From assembly GCA_012837705.1 (NCBI GenBank), contig DUQQ01000064.1:1-64000 (forward strand): DNA of 64,000 nucleotides, written 5' to 3'. The position numbers were made by a program, and so were the translations under genes. Positions within the stretch are counted from its first letter, which is position 1, and each line of letters starts with the position of its first letter. Positions 34,691 through 43,541 of this stretch are shown one piece after another. The stretch is from Hydrogenispora sp. (GTDB lineage Bacteria; Bacillota; UBA4882; UBA10575). The notes beneath the pieces were generated by a model, which saw only the letters and a list, made by a program, of their open reading frames with translations, had not been told where the DNA came from and did no database searches.

Positions 34691-36001
34691 TTATTTGCTG
34701 CCGCGGCCGATGCCTTCGTAGATAAAGCCATGGGCGCGGACCTGTTCCGGAGGTAGAAGGTTCCGGAGGTCAATGACGATGGCTTGGGCCATTTTGGCTT
34801 TTAATAAGTCCAGGTTAAGCTGGCGATACTGCTCCCACTCGGTAACGATCACTACCGCCGACGCGTTTTGGGCGGCAGTATATTCATCTTCGCAGTAGGT
34901 GATTTTGTCGCCGAAGACCCCTTTTCCGGCGGCTAAAGCTTTCGGGTCATGGACCCGGATCTGGGCACCGGCACGTAGTAAGCCCTCGATAATCGGTAAA
35001 GCTGGCGAATCCCTCAGATCATCCGTATTGGCCTTGAAGGCCAGACCGAAAACGGCAATGGTCTTTCCGGTAGGTGGGTCGAGGGTGCGGATGATCTTTG
35101 CCAACATCTTCTTTTGGACGCGGGTGTTTACCGCATCGGTCGCTTCGACGATGGAAACTTGTTTGCCGTGGGTTCGGGCAAGGTGAATTAAGGCTTTGGT
35201 GTCTTTCGGAAAACAGGAACCGCCATAACCCGGTCCGGCGGCAAGAAATTCGGGCCCGATCCGGTGGTCCAGGCCCATACCACGGGCCACTGTTGGTAGA
35301 TCGGCACCGACGGCTTCACATAGCTCGGCGATCTCGTTGATGAACGAGATTTTAGTGGCCAGGAAGGCGTTGGACGCATACTTAATCAGTTCGGCGGTCT
35401 CCGGGTTTGTTTGGATTAAAGGAATCTTTTTTTTCAGTAAAGGCCGGTAAATCTCCTCCATGAGCTTGAAGGCCTGGGGTGAATCGGCGCCGATGACGAT
35501 GCGGTCTGGATTCATAAAATCATAGACCGCATTACCTTCCCGCAGAAACTCCGGATTACTGACGACGTCAAAAGGAACCGGGCGGCGGGTGTGCTGACCA
35601 ATGATGGCTTTGATGCGCTGGGTGGTACCCACCGGGACGGTGGATTTGTTGACGATTACCGTATAACTATGAAGCTGGGGACCGATTTCGGCGGCGACGG
35701 CTTCGATTTGGCTAAGATCAACCGACCCGTCGCTCAAGGGTGGTGTTCCGACCGCGATGAAAATGATCTGGGAATTGGCTACCCCCAGGCCCAGGCTGGT
35801 GGTGAAGCTTAGCCGTCCGGTTTTTGCGTGGCGGCGTAGTAAGGGTTCCAAATCTTTCTCGTAGAACGGGACTTCTTGGCGGCGTAGTTTATTTATCTTT
35901 AGCGGGTCGCGGTCAACGCCCGTTACCCAGTGTCCGGCTTCGGCCAGAGCAGCAGCCGTAACTAGACCAACATAACCGCAACCGATTACCGTTATTTTCA
36001 C
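34691..36001 (-). CDS. ugd: UDP-glucose 6-dehydrogenase
   Basis: A 436-residue enzyme of full family length, starting GTG 36001 with GGAGGA about 8 bases upstream. N-terminal NAD-binding Rossmann fold (VIGCGYVGLVTA), catalytic Cys263 in GGSCFPKD, and the C-terminal UDP-binding domain with FGLAFKANTDDLRDSP. It oxidises UDP-glucose to UDP-glucuronate with two NAD+, feeding acidic sugars into the glycans built by the neighbouring transferases. UDP-glucose synthesis genes are not in the window. Confidence 0.96.
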   Translation of the reverse strand: MKITVIGCGYVGLVTAAALAEAGHWVTGVDRDPLKINKLRRQEVPFYEKDLEPLLRRHAKTGRLSFTTSLGLGVANSQIIFIAVGTPPLSDGSVDLSQIEAVAAEIGPQLHSYTVIVNKSTVPVGTTQRIKAIIGQHTRRPVPFDVVSNPEFLREGNAVYDFMNPDRIVIGADSPQAFKLMEEIYRPLLKKKIPLIQTNPETAELIKYASNAFLATKISFINEIAELCEAVGADLPTVARGMGLDHRIGPEFLAAGPGYGGSCFPKDTKALIHLARTHGKQVSIVEATDAVNTRVQKKMLAKIIRTLDPPTGKTIAVFGLAFKANTDDLRDSPALPIIEGLLRAGAQIRVHDPKALAAGKGVFGDKITYCEDEYTAAQNASAVVIVTEWEQYRQLNLDLLKAKMAQAIVIDLRNLLPPEQVRAHGFIYEGIGRGSK

Positions 36002-36116
36002 TCTTTATCTCCTCCGATGGAATCGTCTTTCTTTCCAACTCTCCTCTACTCATTCATCTTATTTTTATTGCAGAATGAAGGGGATGGGATAAAAAAACAA
36101 TTCCGCCAGGAGGAAG

Positions 36117-36848
36117 CTACTTTTTCTTCCACTTTGCCCTTAACAACTGGGCGCTGCGTTGACGGAGTTTAAGCCGTTCTTTGCGGGTGATGTTTGCTCC
36201 TTGTCGGTAATGGTAGATGGGGACGGGAGCATAAACCACTTCATAACCGGCTTTTCGCACCCGCCAACAAAAATCAACTTCTTCGCCGTACATAAAGAAC
36301 TGTTCGTCAAAGCCCCCGATTTTGGTGAAAATTTCGCGTTTGACCAGAAAACAGCTGCCCTGGACCCAGCGGACCTTTTTTTCCTGGTCCAAGAGGCCCG
36401 GACGGTCCTTTTGTCCTTTGCCCCGGATTTTACCATCGGCACCTGCATGGTAAATGGAGCCGTCGGGGTTGAGAATTTTTGCCCCAACGACCATTGCTTT
36501 TTTATGCCGTGCGGCGCTTTGTATTAATTTAGGGAGCCAGTCCCGGGTAAACTTGAGATCGGGGTTTAAGAAGACAATATACCGGCTGGAAGTCATCCTT
36601 ACCGCCTGGTTCCAGGCTTTCGCCACACCGAGATTCTTTTTGTTGAAAACTAACTGCATTTTGTGGCGGAAAAAATGATCTTGTGCCTTTGATTGTAAAT
36701 AAGCCTTGCTCTGGTCTTGACTGTTGTTATCGATCACCAATAAACGAAAAGGCAGTTTGGTGGATTGCCGTAAGGACTGGAAAAAGGTGGGCAAGGAAAG
36801 TGCGCTCTCGTAGGTGACCATTACAAGATCAACATGGGTTTTCACCAT
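36117..36848 (-). CDS. Family 2 glycosyltransferase
   Basis: A 243-residue GT-A enzyme. ATG 36848 is preferred because AAGGGG lies 7 bases away; ATG 36854 overlaps it. It shows VDLVMVTYES, IDNNSQDQS, NLGVAKAWNQAV, the metal-site variant LNPDL, and GGFDEQFFMYGEEVDFCWR with the catalytic acidic residues, as in rhamnosyltransferases of the WbbL/RfbF type. There is no membrane helix. The Lys-rich end may touch the membrane. The donor sugar is unknown. Confidence 0.88.
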   Translation of the reverse strand: MVKTHVDLVMVTYESALSLPTFFQSLRQSTKLPFRLLVIDNNSQDQSKAYLQSKAQDHFFRHKMQLVFNKKNLGVAKAWNQAVRMTSSRYIVFLNPDLKFTRDWLPKLIQSAARHKKAMVVGAKILNPDGSIYHAGADGKIRGKGQKDRPGLLDQEKKVRWVQGSCFLVKREIFTKIGGFDEQFFMYGEEVDFCWRVRKAGYEVVYAPVPIYHYRQGANITRKERLKLRQRSAQLLRAKWKKK

Positions 36849-36934
36849 TATCATCCCCTTTCAAACTGGCCTGGGCTTCGGCAGTGAGGGGCAGGGTTTT
36901 CTGGGGCTAGCCGGTCAGACCAACTCCAGTCTGG

Positions 36935-37717
36935 TTAGGCTTTCTCCCGATTGTCTTTGGCCGGTTTGGTCTGGGGATTCCAGGGACGAATGCGGTTGTT
37001 GGGCCGGACCGTATACATCATGGTTTTCCCGAAATCAATCGCTACTTTGTTGTAGCGCTTGGCAATGGCCGGGGCGAGAATCACCGCGTTGACCCCGGCG
37101 GAGATTAAGGCCAGATCAAATTCGTATTTACCTACTTTTTTGAGGACGGTTGAGATTTGGTCATAATGCTCAAAATTGATGGTCCCCACGATCTGTGGGG
37201 GTAGATCCGCGTATTTGCTGGTTATCTGTTTGGCGTATTCATCGGCCCACTTCGAGATGAGAAGAGTTCGGTATTGGTGGATAATCTTCCAGAAATAGCG
37301 GTAAGAGACCATCTTGCGGTTACAGAAGACATAGCAGAGTTCGCGGGGCTGTAAGTTGTAATAATCGAAGATTCTATTGGTGAGGGCCCGTTTAAATCTG
37401 GTTGGTGCGGAGACTTCATCGTTCTGCTGTCGACAGATACCGACAACATCGGCCGCTTTGATCCCCTTCAACATCCGGTCGCGAAGGGTGAGGTTGGGGA
37501 GGTCTACTCCTTTTCTTCCGGTACGGCTATCCCGCACCCAGTAGGTCTGTTCCAGTTCTTCGTTGCTGAGGAATTTACCCTGGGCGAGGACGATATTTTC
37601 ACCATCGCCGATCCGGACCAGGGAAAAAGGTTTCTGTTCGCGGAGGGCCCGGTGAATTTTCCGTAAGACTTCTAATTCGGAGAGGAGCTTCTTGTCAGGA
37701 AAATCCTTAAGGGACAT
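36935..37717 (-). CDS. GT-D fold glycosyltransferase (DUF1792-like)
   Basis: A 260-residue protein. ATG 37717 is chosen for AAGGAGG 6 bases upstream; the open frame extends 70 residues further but those are only the antisense of the upstream gene. The signature FSLVRIGDGENIVL contains the D-x-E metal motif of the GT-D superfamily, first described in a streptococcal enzyme that glucosylates serine-rich adhesins. Conserved ICRQQNDE, CYVFCNRKMVS and LALISAGVNAVILA segments follow. The start overlaps the preceding GT gene by 11 bases, so they are coupled. Confidence 0.8.
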   Translation of the reverse strand: MSLKDFPDKKLLSELEVLRKIHRALREQKPFSLVRIGDGENIVLAQGKFLSNEELEQTYWVRDSRTGRKGVDLPNLTLRDRMLKGIKAADVVGICRQQNDEVSAPTRFKRALTNRIFDYYNLQPRELCYVFCNRKMVSYRYFWKIIHQYRTLLISKWADEYAKQITSKYADLPPQIVGTINFEHYDQISTVLKKVGKYEFDLALISAGVNAVILAPAIAKRYNKVAIDFGKTMMYTVRPNNRIRPWNPQTKPAKDNREKA

Positions 37718-38555
37718 GGTTTGCTCCTCCTTCTGGGGTGGACCGGCTTTGTGCCGCTTCTTGCGCGGCGCTGAGCAAAGTGCGAACCTCGGCGATCTGG
37801 TGCTCAGGGTAACCGAACCGCCGCATGATTTCCGCTTCCGCCGGGCCGAGGACAAAACTTTTTTTCCAGGTCTCAAAGTCGCTTCGAGCTTCCTTCTTTT
37901 TAACATAGAAAAGTTTCCAGGCCCCATAAAGCGGATCTGACTCTTCCGTCCGTCCTAAACTGGTGCAAATGTGGGAAGTCAGATAGGCTTTCTTGAGACC
38001 AAGCTTATTTGCTTTCCGCTCGTAATGCCGTTCTCCTACGCCGTAGAGGGGGAGATCGGTTAAGTAAAAGTGTTTTCGCCATAACTGTTTATCGATCATC
38101 ATGCACCAGAAAAGTATAGTACTGCGCCGGAACTCCAGGGTATAACCGGCCTTTTTCACCTGTTGACGCGGGTGTCCTTGGATCGCGGCGGGAAGGAGCG
38201 CAACATAGGCCAGCTTTGGGAAGTCCTTTAAGGCCTGGTACATCGCGGCGGTCCAATTTTTATTGGGAACGAGTACATCATCGTCCAGCTTGACAAGATA
38301 TTGGCCCTGGGCATGTTCGGCACCGTATTGGAAACCGGGCATACAGCCGATGTTCTGTCCCGGATCCAGGATGCGGACCCGGGGGTGTTTGAACTCGTGC
38401 AGAAAGGTCATGGCATCCGTGTAGGGTGGATGGTTATTGATCAGGATGATCTCGCTGTTTTGGTCCGTGCTGACCAGCGCTGCTTCGAGGCATTTTTTTA
38501 TCAAAGGTAAGGTGTTATAACAATTAATAATAATTGAAAATCGCAACCTGCTCAT
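37707..38555 (-). CDS. Family 2-like glycosyltransferase
   Basis: A 282-residue GT-A-like enzyme (FSIIINCYNTLPLIKKCLEA, DPGQNIGCMPGFQYG, VKLDDDVLVP with the DDD metal site). The second half has GVGERHYERKANKLGLKKAYL in place of the usual GFDE...ED motif, so it is a divergent branch. It is the first gene of the minus-strand operon reading 38555 to 33601, with AGAAAGG before the ATG. Acceptor and donor cannot be inferred. Confidence 0.82.
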   Translation of the reverse strand: MSRLRFSIIINCYNTLPLIKKCLEAALVSTDQNSEIILINNHPPYTDAMTFLHEFKHPRVRILDPGQNIGCMPGFQYGAEHAQGQYLVKLDDDVLVPNKNWTAAMYQALKDFPKLAYVALLPAAIQGHPRQQVKKAGYTLEFRRSTILFWCMMIDKQLWRKHFYLTDLPLYGVGERHYERKANKLGLKKAYLTSHICTSLGRTEESDPLYGAWKLFYVKKKEARSDFETWKKSFVLGPAEAEIMRRFGYPEHQIAEVRTLLSAAQEAAQSRSTPEGGANHVP

Positions 38556-38742
38556 CCTTTCTGGTACCTCTTTTCTTTAGTGTACGGCTTCGCTGTGTCT
38601 GGCGTGATGTGGTCAAGGCATTTTCCAAGTAGGGTTCTCAAGAATACGATTAGGTAAAGGAATTCGTAGCGGTATATGGCGGGATCCCTGGTAGAAGGGC
38701 CTTTTACTGGAACAAGTTGTTCCTTCAAAAAGATTGATCTCA

Positions 38743-38748
38743 TATAAT
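38743..38748 (+). promoter_or_regulatory. Possible -10 box of the CgeB-like gene
   Basis: A perfect TATAAT lies about 50 bases before the start codon, but no good -35 box is found at 16-19 bases. An 8-base tandem repeat ATATTCCG follows it. Confidence 0.35.
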
Positions 38749-38799
38749 ATTCCGATATTCCGAATCAGAAAACGGTTAATGACCGAAGGAGGAAAGAAG

Positions 38800-39870
38800 A
38801 TGAGGGTCCTGTTTGTTGATTCCGGAGCAATGGGCTTTCACTACCGCTACGCCTATGATATCTTTGTGACCCTAAAAAAGATGAAGCATCATGTGCGGCA
38901 GATCGGCCCACGGAAGCTTTCTTCCGGCCTCATCAAGGAGTTTCGCCCCGAAGTGTTATTGGTGGTGCATGGGAACCGTACTCCGCTGGAACAGGTCCAT
39001 TATGCCCGTTCCTTAGGGGTGAAAACGGTTCTGTGGTTAGTGGAAGATCCCTATGAGATCGATCTGCACCGTGGTCCGATGGTTGAAGCCTATGATCTGG
39101 TCTTTACCAACGAACGGCAGGCTGTCACCGAATATAATCACCCCCGGGTCTTTTATCTGCCCTGGTGTTGTAATCCCGAAGTTCATCGGCGCCTGAAGAC
39201 AGCGGAAGAATACCGCAGTGATCTCTGTTTTGTGGGGATGGGGTTTCCCAATCGCTTGAAGGTCCTGAACGCGATTGCGCCCTTCCTCAAGAAATTGAAC
39301 GTTAAATTAATCGGGGTCTGGGACCGTTGGGGGGAATTACACCCGGATCTGCGGAAATTCGTGCAACCGGTGATCCATGATTTCCACGAGGTGCAGAAAT
39401 ATTTTAACGGGGCCAAGATCAATCTGAACATCCACCGCGATCCGGTTAATCCACCGTCCGGAAATAGCCGGGGCGTAGGGGCGACCAGTCCTAACGATCG
39501 GGCCTTTGCGCTAGCGGGCTGTGGCGCTTTTCAGATCGTCGATGCGACGCGACCGGATCTTTTTAAATATTTTACCGAAGGCAAAGAGATCGTCAGTTTT
39601 TCCAACCCCGATGATTTGGCGGATAAAATCAAATACTACCTGGGTAAAACAAAACTACGCCGCCAGATCGGCGACGCAGCGCACCAAAGGGCCTATCGGG
39701 AGCATACTTATCACCACCGTTTACAGCGGATCTTTGCGGAGGTGGCCAAACTGCCCACATCCTATTGGGCACGGGTCAGTGTGCGAAGGCCGGTGGCCTT
39801 TTCCTTTCACGATGGCTACCTACAGCAAGAAGGGATCTGGACCTTTGAGCCTCCCCGGAGTATTAAATAA
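38800..39870 (+). CDS. CgeB-like glycosyltransferase
   Basis: A 356-residue protein, ATG 38800 with AAGGAGG 8 bases upstream. It has a GT-B-like arrangement: an N-terminal Rossmann domain (LFVDSGAMGFHYRYAYDI, WLVEDPYEID) and a C-terminal domain with KINLNIHRDPVNP, DRAFALAGCGAFQIVD and FSNPDDLADKIKYYL, as in the CgeB/spore-maturation glycosyltransferase family. CgeB contributes to sugar decoration of spore coats in Bacillus; here the role may be surface-glycan or protein glycosylation. It is the only plus-strand gene of the island and overlaps the convergent GT2 gene by 8 bases at the 3' ends. Confidence 0.82.
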   Translation: MRVLFVDSGAMGFHYRYAYDIFVTLKKMKHHVRQIGPRKLSSGLIKEFRPEVLLVVHGNRTPLEQVHYARSLGVKTVLWLVEDPYEIDLHRGPMVEAYDLVFTNERQAVTEYNHPRVFYLPWCCNPEVHRRLKTAEEYRSDLCFVGMGFPNRLKVLNAIAPFLKKLNVKLIGVWDRWGELHPDLRKFVQPVIHDFHEVQKYFNGAKINLNIHRDPVNPPSGNSRGVGATSPNDRAFALAGCGAFQIVDATRPDLFKYFTEGKEIVSFSNPDDLADKIKYYLGKTKLRRQIGDAAHQRAYREHTYHHRLQRIFAEVAKLPTSYWARVSVRRPVAFSFHDGYLQQEGIWTFEPPRSIK

Positions 39871-40657
39871 AGGCTTGTTCCCCCGGGAAAACCGGTGCTT
39901 TGTCCTCAAACAACCGTTCCCATCCGTATTGTGCTAAGTAAGACGCCCATTTCCGGTTGAAATGCGCCCAACTGGCCGTGGCCAGTTTTTCGTTTACCAC
40001 CGGGTCACTACGGTCAAAAGAAGCATGGACCGTGTGCTCAATCAAGACATCACAGGCGATCCGCAACTGGTAGCCTTTTTCGCGAATCCGGAGGGCCAGA
40101 TCAAAGTCATCAGCGCCTAAAGCCAGCTTTTCGTCGAAAGGACCGATCTTTGCGGGTAAGCGGCGGTCAAAAAGGACCAGACAGCCGATGAGAAACTTGG
40201 CGCGCTGGGATTGACGGGCGTAAAGGGCGGCAAATTTACGGTCGGCGGCCGGTAAGTGACGGGAGAATGCCTGGGGACCGGCCCATTGCTTGCCCCCAAT
40301 CCCCAGACTTTTGGGACCAACCATTAAGGTTAGAGGATGTTGCTTTAGATGCCATATGAGCCGGTTTGCCCAGTTCAACGGGGTGATGACATCTGCATTC
40401 ATCGTCACCAGATAACGGCCGGTGGCACGCGCGAGGCCTTGGTTACAGGCGGCCGCGTAGCCCCGGTTTTCGGAATTGAAGATGACACGGGTGTGGGGGG
40501 CGTTTAAGGAGTGGAGCCAGGCGGCGGAATCATCGGTGGAGTGGTTGTCAACAATGATTATTTCGTGGGGGAGCGTTGTCGTGGTGGCCAGTGTCGCCAG
40601 GCACCGTTGCAGAAAAGGACGGGTATTGTAATTGACAATAATGATGCTTAATTCCAT
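39863..40657 (-). CDS. Family 2 glycosyltransferase
   Basis: A 264-residue GT-A enzyme; ATG 40657 follows GGAGG. LSIIIVNYNTRPFLQRCL, VDNHSTDDSA, NRGYAAACNQGLA, MNADV and GADDFDLALRIREKGY are the family landmarks. It overlaps the upstream gene by 10 bases, indicating coupling. It shares NRGYAAACNQG with the enzyme at 41372-42121, so the two are paralogues. Confidence 0.88.
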   Translation of the reverse strand: MELSIIIVNYNTRPFLQRCLATLATTTTLPHEIIIVDNHSTDDSAAWLHSLNAPHTRVIFNSENRGYAAACNQGLARATGRYLVTMNADVITPLNWANRLIWHLKQHPLTLMVGPKSLGIGGKQWAGPQAFSRHLPAADRKFAALYARQSQRAKFLIGCLVLFDRRLPAKIGPFDEKLALGADDFDLALRIREKGYQLRIACDVLIEHTVHASFDRSDPVVNEKLATASWAHFNRKWASYLAQYGWERLFEDKAPVFPGEQAFI

Positions 40658-41385
40658 AACAAGGCCTCCACATCTTCCCCCCGCCAACACCGCAGCTCCG
40701 GGCGGGAATATAGAATTGACTGGTAGTGGACCAACGGACAGAACTCCCCCTGCGGGTCGAGGTAAAGGTAACGCCGGTATTTCGCCTGGTGCTCCCGGCG
40801 GTGGGCATACCCGAGGTGGAGAAGGGGGATGGCGCTATCTAACCGGGGCGTCCAGTAGGCTTCTTGCGGTAGACGCCCGCAGTGCAGGGTGCGGGGTGCC
40901 CAGTGGTACGTTCGGTACCTTTGGTAGCGGTACAGACAGGCAGTGCGCCCCCGGGCCGGGTGCCACCAACGGTCGACCCGGTAATGGCGGAGATCGCCCC
41001 AGAAGTGGTAGACGGGGAAAGTAATCAGTTCATACTGGGTCTGTTGTAAAAAGGTAAGGATTGCTTGTTTGCTCCGGGTTTCGAAGATCTCATCGGCATC
41101 GATGGCCAGGATCCAGTCCGGGTTGAGCTCGACGGTCAGATGCCATAGTTTTTCCCGGAGTTTGGCTTCATCATGAAAAAAAAGGGGCGCGGACAAGCGC
41201 TCGAACCGGACTACCCGCGGGTGGGCCCGGCAGAGCGCGGGAGTATGGTCAGTGGAGGCGTCGTCCAGAATGACAATGCCATCGACCAAGATACTGAGCC
41301 GGTCTAAAACCGGCTGTAAGAAACGGTCGGCTTCATTCCGGACGACCAGCATTGCCAATAGGCTTTGTTTCTTAGGGTAGTTCAT
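40648..41385 (-). CDS. Family 2 glycosyltransferase (SunS/KdtX-like)
   Basis: A 245-residue enzyme; ATG 41385 has GGGGAGG 6 bases upstream. LLAMLVVRNEADRFLQPVLD, VILDDASTDHTP and WILAIDADEIFE (DAD metal motif) identify the branch of GT2 that includes SunS and waaE/KdtX-type glucosyltransferases. The C-terminal half is rich in Arg, His, Tyr and Trp, with YHFWGDLRHYRVD and LLHLGYAHRREHQAKY. It overlaps both flanking genes in the operon by 10 and 14 bases. Confidence 0.86.
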   Translation of the reverse strand: MNYPKKQSLLAMLVVRNEADRFLQPVLDRLSILVDGIVILDDASTDHTPALCRAHPRVVRFERLSAPLFFHDEAKLREKLWHLTVELNPDWILAIDADEIFETRSKQAILTFLQQTQYELITFPVYHFWGDLRHYRVDRWWHPARGRTACLYRYQRYRTYHWAPRTLHCGRLPQEAYWTPRLDSAIPLLHLGYAHRREHQAKYRRYLYLDPQGEFCPLVHYQSILYSRPELRCWRGEDVEALLWN

Positions 41386-42121
41386 GCTTTTCCTCCCCGG
41401 TTCGCCATTTCCGGTCGAAATAAGCTTTGCTTTGGCGAAAATAAGCTTGTAAGCGCCGTTGGTTACGACAACTGCCGTTGACCAGGTGAACAACGCGGCT
41501 GGTGGGAACATAAAGTACTTTATACCCGTGGCGGCGGGCGTTGTAACAATAGTCGGTCTCCTCGAAGTAGTGGAAGTAGTTCTCGTCAAAATAACCCAGC
41601 TCCGGCAGGAGCGTTCTTTTCAGGCCAAGACAGGCACCGCATAAGCTGAGGCAGGCCGTGGGTTCGGTAAAAAGGGTGGGATCGTCGGGGACGCCCCAAC
41701 CGCGGATCTGGGGCGCGGCTTCGTCACCAACCACCCCGACCCCGACCAGGTAACCAGCGGGGTTGACCAAACGGGGTCCAACCACGGCCACCTCTGGGTC
41801 TTGTAAGGCCGCAATCAGCGGGGGAAGCCAACCCGCCGTCACTTGTGTGTCACTGTTCAGAATAAAGATGTACGGAGCGTTTCCGGCTTTGATTCCCTGG
41901 TTACATGCGGCGGCGTATCCCCGGTTTTCACGGTTAAAAAGCCCGGTTACCCAGGGCAAGCTACGGATGAAGGTCGCGCTCCCGTCGGTGCTGGCGTTAT
42001 CCACCACCCAAAGACGATAAGTTTCAGGCGCGCCACTGAACCGGCGGAGGCTGGCTAAACAAGCGGCTAAAAGTTTTTTGGTGTTGTAATTGACGACGAT
42101 CAGATCAACCGTCTCTTTCAT
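41372..42121 (-). CDS. Family 2 glycosyltransferase (WbbL-like)
   Basis: A 249-residue enzyme; ATG 42121 follows GGAGGAAG. DLIVVNYNTKKLLAACLASL, VVDNASTDGSA, NRGYAAACNQGIK, ILNSDTQV and YFDENYFHYFEETDYCYNARRHGY are complete GT2 motifs typical of rhamnosyl/galactosyl transferases. It is the first of three overlapping GT genes (42121 to 39863). Confidence 0.9.
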   Translation of the reverse strand: MKETVDLIVVNYNTKKLLAACLASLRRFSGAPETYRLWVVDNASTDGSATFIRSLPWVTGLFNRENRGYAAACNQGIKAGNAPYIFILNSDTQVTAGWLPPLIAALQDPEVAVVGPRLVNPAGYLVGVGVVGDEAAPQIRGWGVPDDPTLFTEPTACLSLCGACLGLKRTLLPELGYFDENYFHYFEETDYCYNARRHGYKVLYVPTSRVVHLVNGSCRNQRRLQAYFRQSKAYFDRKWRTGEEKHELP

Positions 42122-42188
42122 CACTTCCTCCTTCCTGTTTCTGCCGAATATTTGTCGCCAAATAAGCACCCGCGCTGGTAACCGTCAA

Positions 42189-42254
42189 GTCGCTCACGCC
42201 AGCGACAAAAGATTGCTTTACGAAGTAGATCAAATCAAAGCGGGGTGAGGCGAG
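42189..42254 (+). repeat. Short structured intergenic repeat, copy 2
   Basis: It shares AAGTCNCTCACGC, ACAAAA, TTACGAAGTAGAT and GGTGAGGCGA with copy 1 (15836-15894). The ends pair imperfectly (CTCACGCC with GGGGTGAG). It fills the gap between the GT operon and the nucleotidylyltransferase gene. Confidence 0.55.
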
Positions 42255-42323
42255 CAACTATGTTGAAGGATAAAACCAAAACCAGTGGACGACAAGCCAA
42301 ACACAAGTCCAACTTCCTTCTGG

Positions 42324-43376
42324 CTAAAGTTCCAGGATGGCATCGGCCCCGACCAGCAGCGAACGGACGGGGGCCGTTTTTTGTTGACCACTGATGCGGA
42401 CCCTTTCCCCGATTATGCTGTTGGTGAACGTCACCCCTTTCACGTGGGCGTCGGTGAAGACCAGCGAATGACTTATGTTACTGTCGACAATTTCGGCACC
42501 ATCACCAATGGCCACATAAGGGCCGAGTGTCGCACCGCTAATCCGACAGCCGGCCCCGATCGTGACCGGGCCCTTCACCCGACAGTTTTTCAGCGTCGAC
42601 CCTTTTGCCACTCTCAGGACCCCTTTGACCGTCGACTTTTTCACTTCACCGTCGACGGCGGACGTCAACTTTTTCAGTAAATACTGGTTGGTGGCGAGGA
42701 GGTCGGTTACGGTACCCGTATCCTTCCACCATCCGGAAAAGAGATGGTAGGCTACGTTTTTGCCCTCGGCGATCAACTGCTGGATTGCGTCGGTGATCTC
42801 CAGTTCACCCCGGGGAGAAGGGCTAATTACCTGGACGGCCTGGTGGATCGCGGGAGAAAAAAGGTACACGCCAACCAGCGCCAGGTTGCTCTGGGGCTCG
42901 TTCGGTTTTTCTTCTACATGGACGACGTTTTGGCCGTTGATCCGGGCGACCCCAAAGTGGCGGGGATTTTTGACCCGCCTTAAGAGGAGGAGCGCGTCGG
43001 GTTTTTCGCGTACAAACCGGTTGACCAAGGGGCGGAGCGGTTCGTCCAACACGTTATCGCCCAGGTACATTAGGAACGGGGTGTTACCCAGTACTTCCCG
43101 GGCCAGCAGGACGGTATGGGCCAGACCCAGTGGCTTAGGTTGGTCAACGAAGGTGAAATCGAACCCCCACGGATTGGTTTTACGTAGAAGCTCCACAATA
43201 GGCTTTCCGTTGGGCCCAATGATGATCACAACCTCGCGGATGGTCGTGGCAGCCAGGGTGTCGAGGATGTGGAATAAAATCGGTTGGTGGGCGAGGGGAA
43301 GAAGAGCTTTCGGCTGGGTATGGGTGAAGGGGCGGAGACGCGTTCCTTCACCACCACAAAGAAGAAGCGCTTTCAA
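42324..43376 (-). CDS. Sugar-1-phosphate nucleotidylyltransferase, long form with left-handed helix
   Basis: A 350-residue enzyme. The TTG start gives the family N-terminus MKALLLCGGEGTRLRPFTH; only a weak GGGG site lies upstream, so it may be poorly translated. The catalytic domain (1-235) has the nucleotide loop GGEGTRLRP, KALLPL, YLGDNV and the VEEKP sugar site. Residues about 240-350 are hexapeptide repeats of a left-handed beta-helix (VKGPVTIGAGCRISGATLGP). This domain order is that of StrD/AcbA-type glucose-1-phosphate thymidylyltransferases, though uridylyl transfer cannot be excluded. It supplies activated sugar to the GT island. No rmlB-D genes are nearby. Confidence 0.88.
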   Translation of the reverse strand: MKALLLCGGEGTRLRPFTHTQPKALLPLAHQPILFHILDTLAATTIREVVIIIGPNGKPIVELLRKTNPWGFDFTFVDQPKPLGLAHTVLLAREVLGNTPFLMYLGDNVLDEPLRPLVNRFVREKPDALLLLRRVKNPRHFGVARINGQNVVHVEEKPNEPQSNLALVGVYLFSPAIHQAVQVISPSPRGELEITDAIQQLIAEGKNVAYHLFSGWWKDTGTVTDLLATNQYLLKKLTSAVDGEVKKSTVKGVLRVAKGSTLKNCRVKGPVTIGAGCRISGATLGPYVAIGDGAEIVDSNISHSLVFTDAHVKGVTFTNSIIGERVRISGQQKTAPVRSLLVGADAILEL

Positions 43377-43541
43377 GACTAACCCCGCTTTCGTAGTTTT
43401 TGCTTTTCATCTTATGCAAGGAGCATGACCGATGTCCCTGGCGCACTCTACAGGGCGGATGTGGTAAAAAGCAGTATTATTTTCCGGCCAGAAGCAAATA
43501 ATAGGGGGAGACCAACGGGAGGGAATGACAGGGGGGATATT

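Noticed and set aside
37718..37927. N-terminal extension of the GT-D gene
   Set aside because: The added residues are Arg/Lys/Ser-rich, overlap the coding sequence of the upstream GT gene, and a perfect ribosome site precedes the internal ATG.
42760..43428. 222-codon plus-strand frame opposite the nucleotidylyltransferase gene
   Set aside because: The opposite strand encodes a complete, motif-rich enzyme; this frame has no family features.
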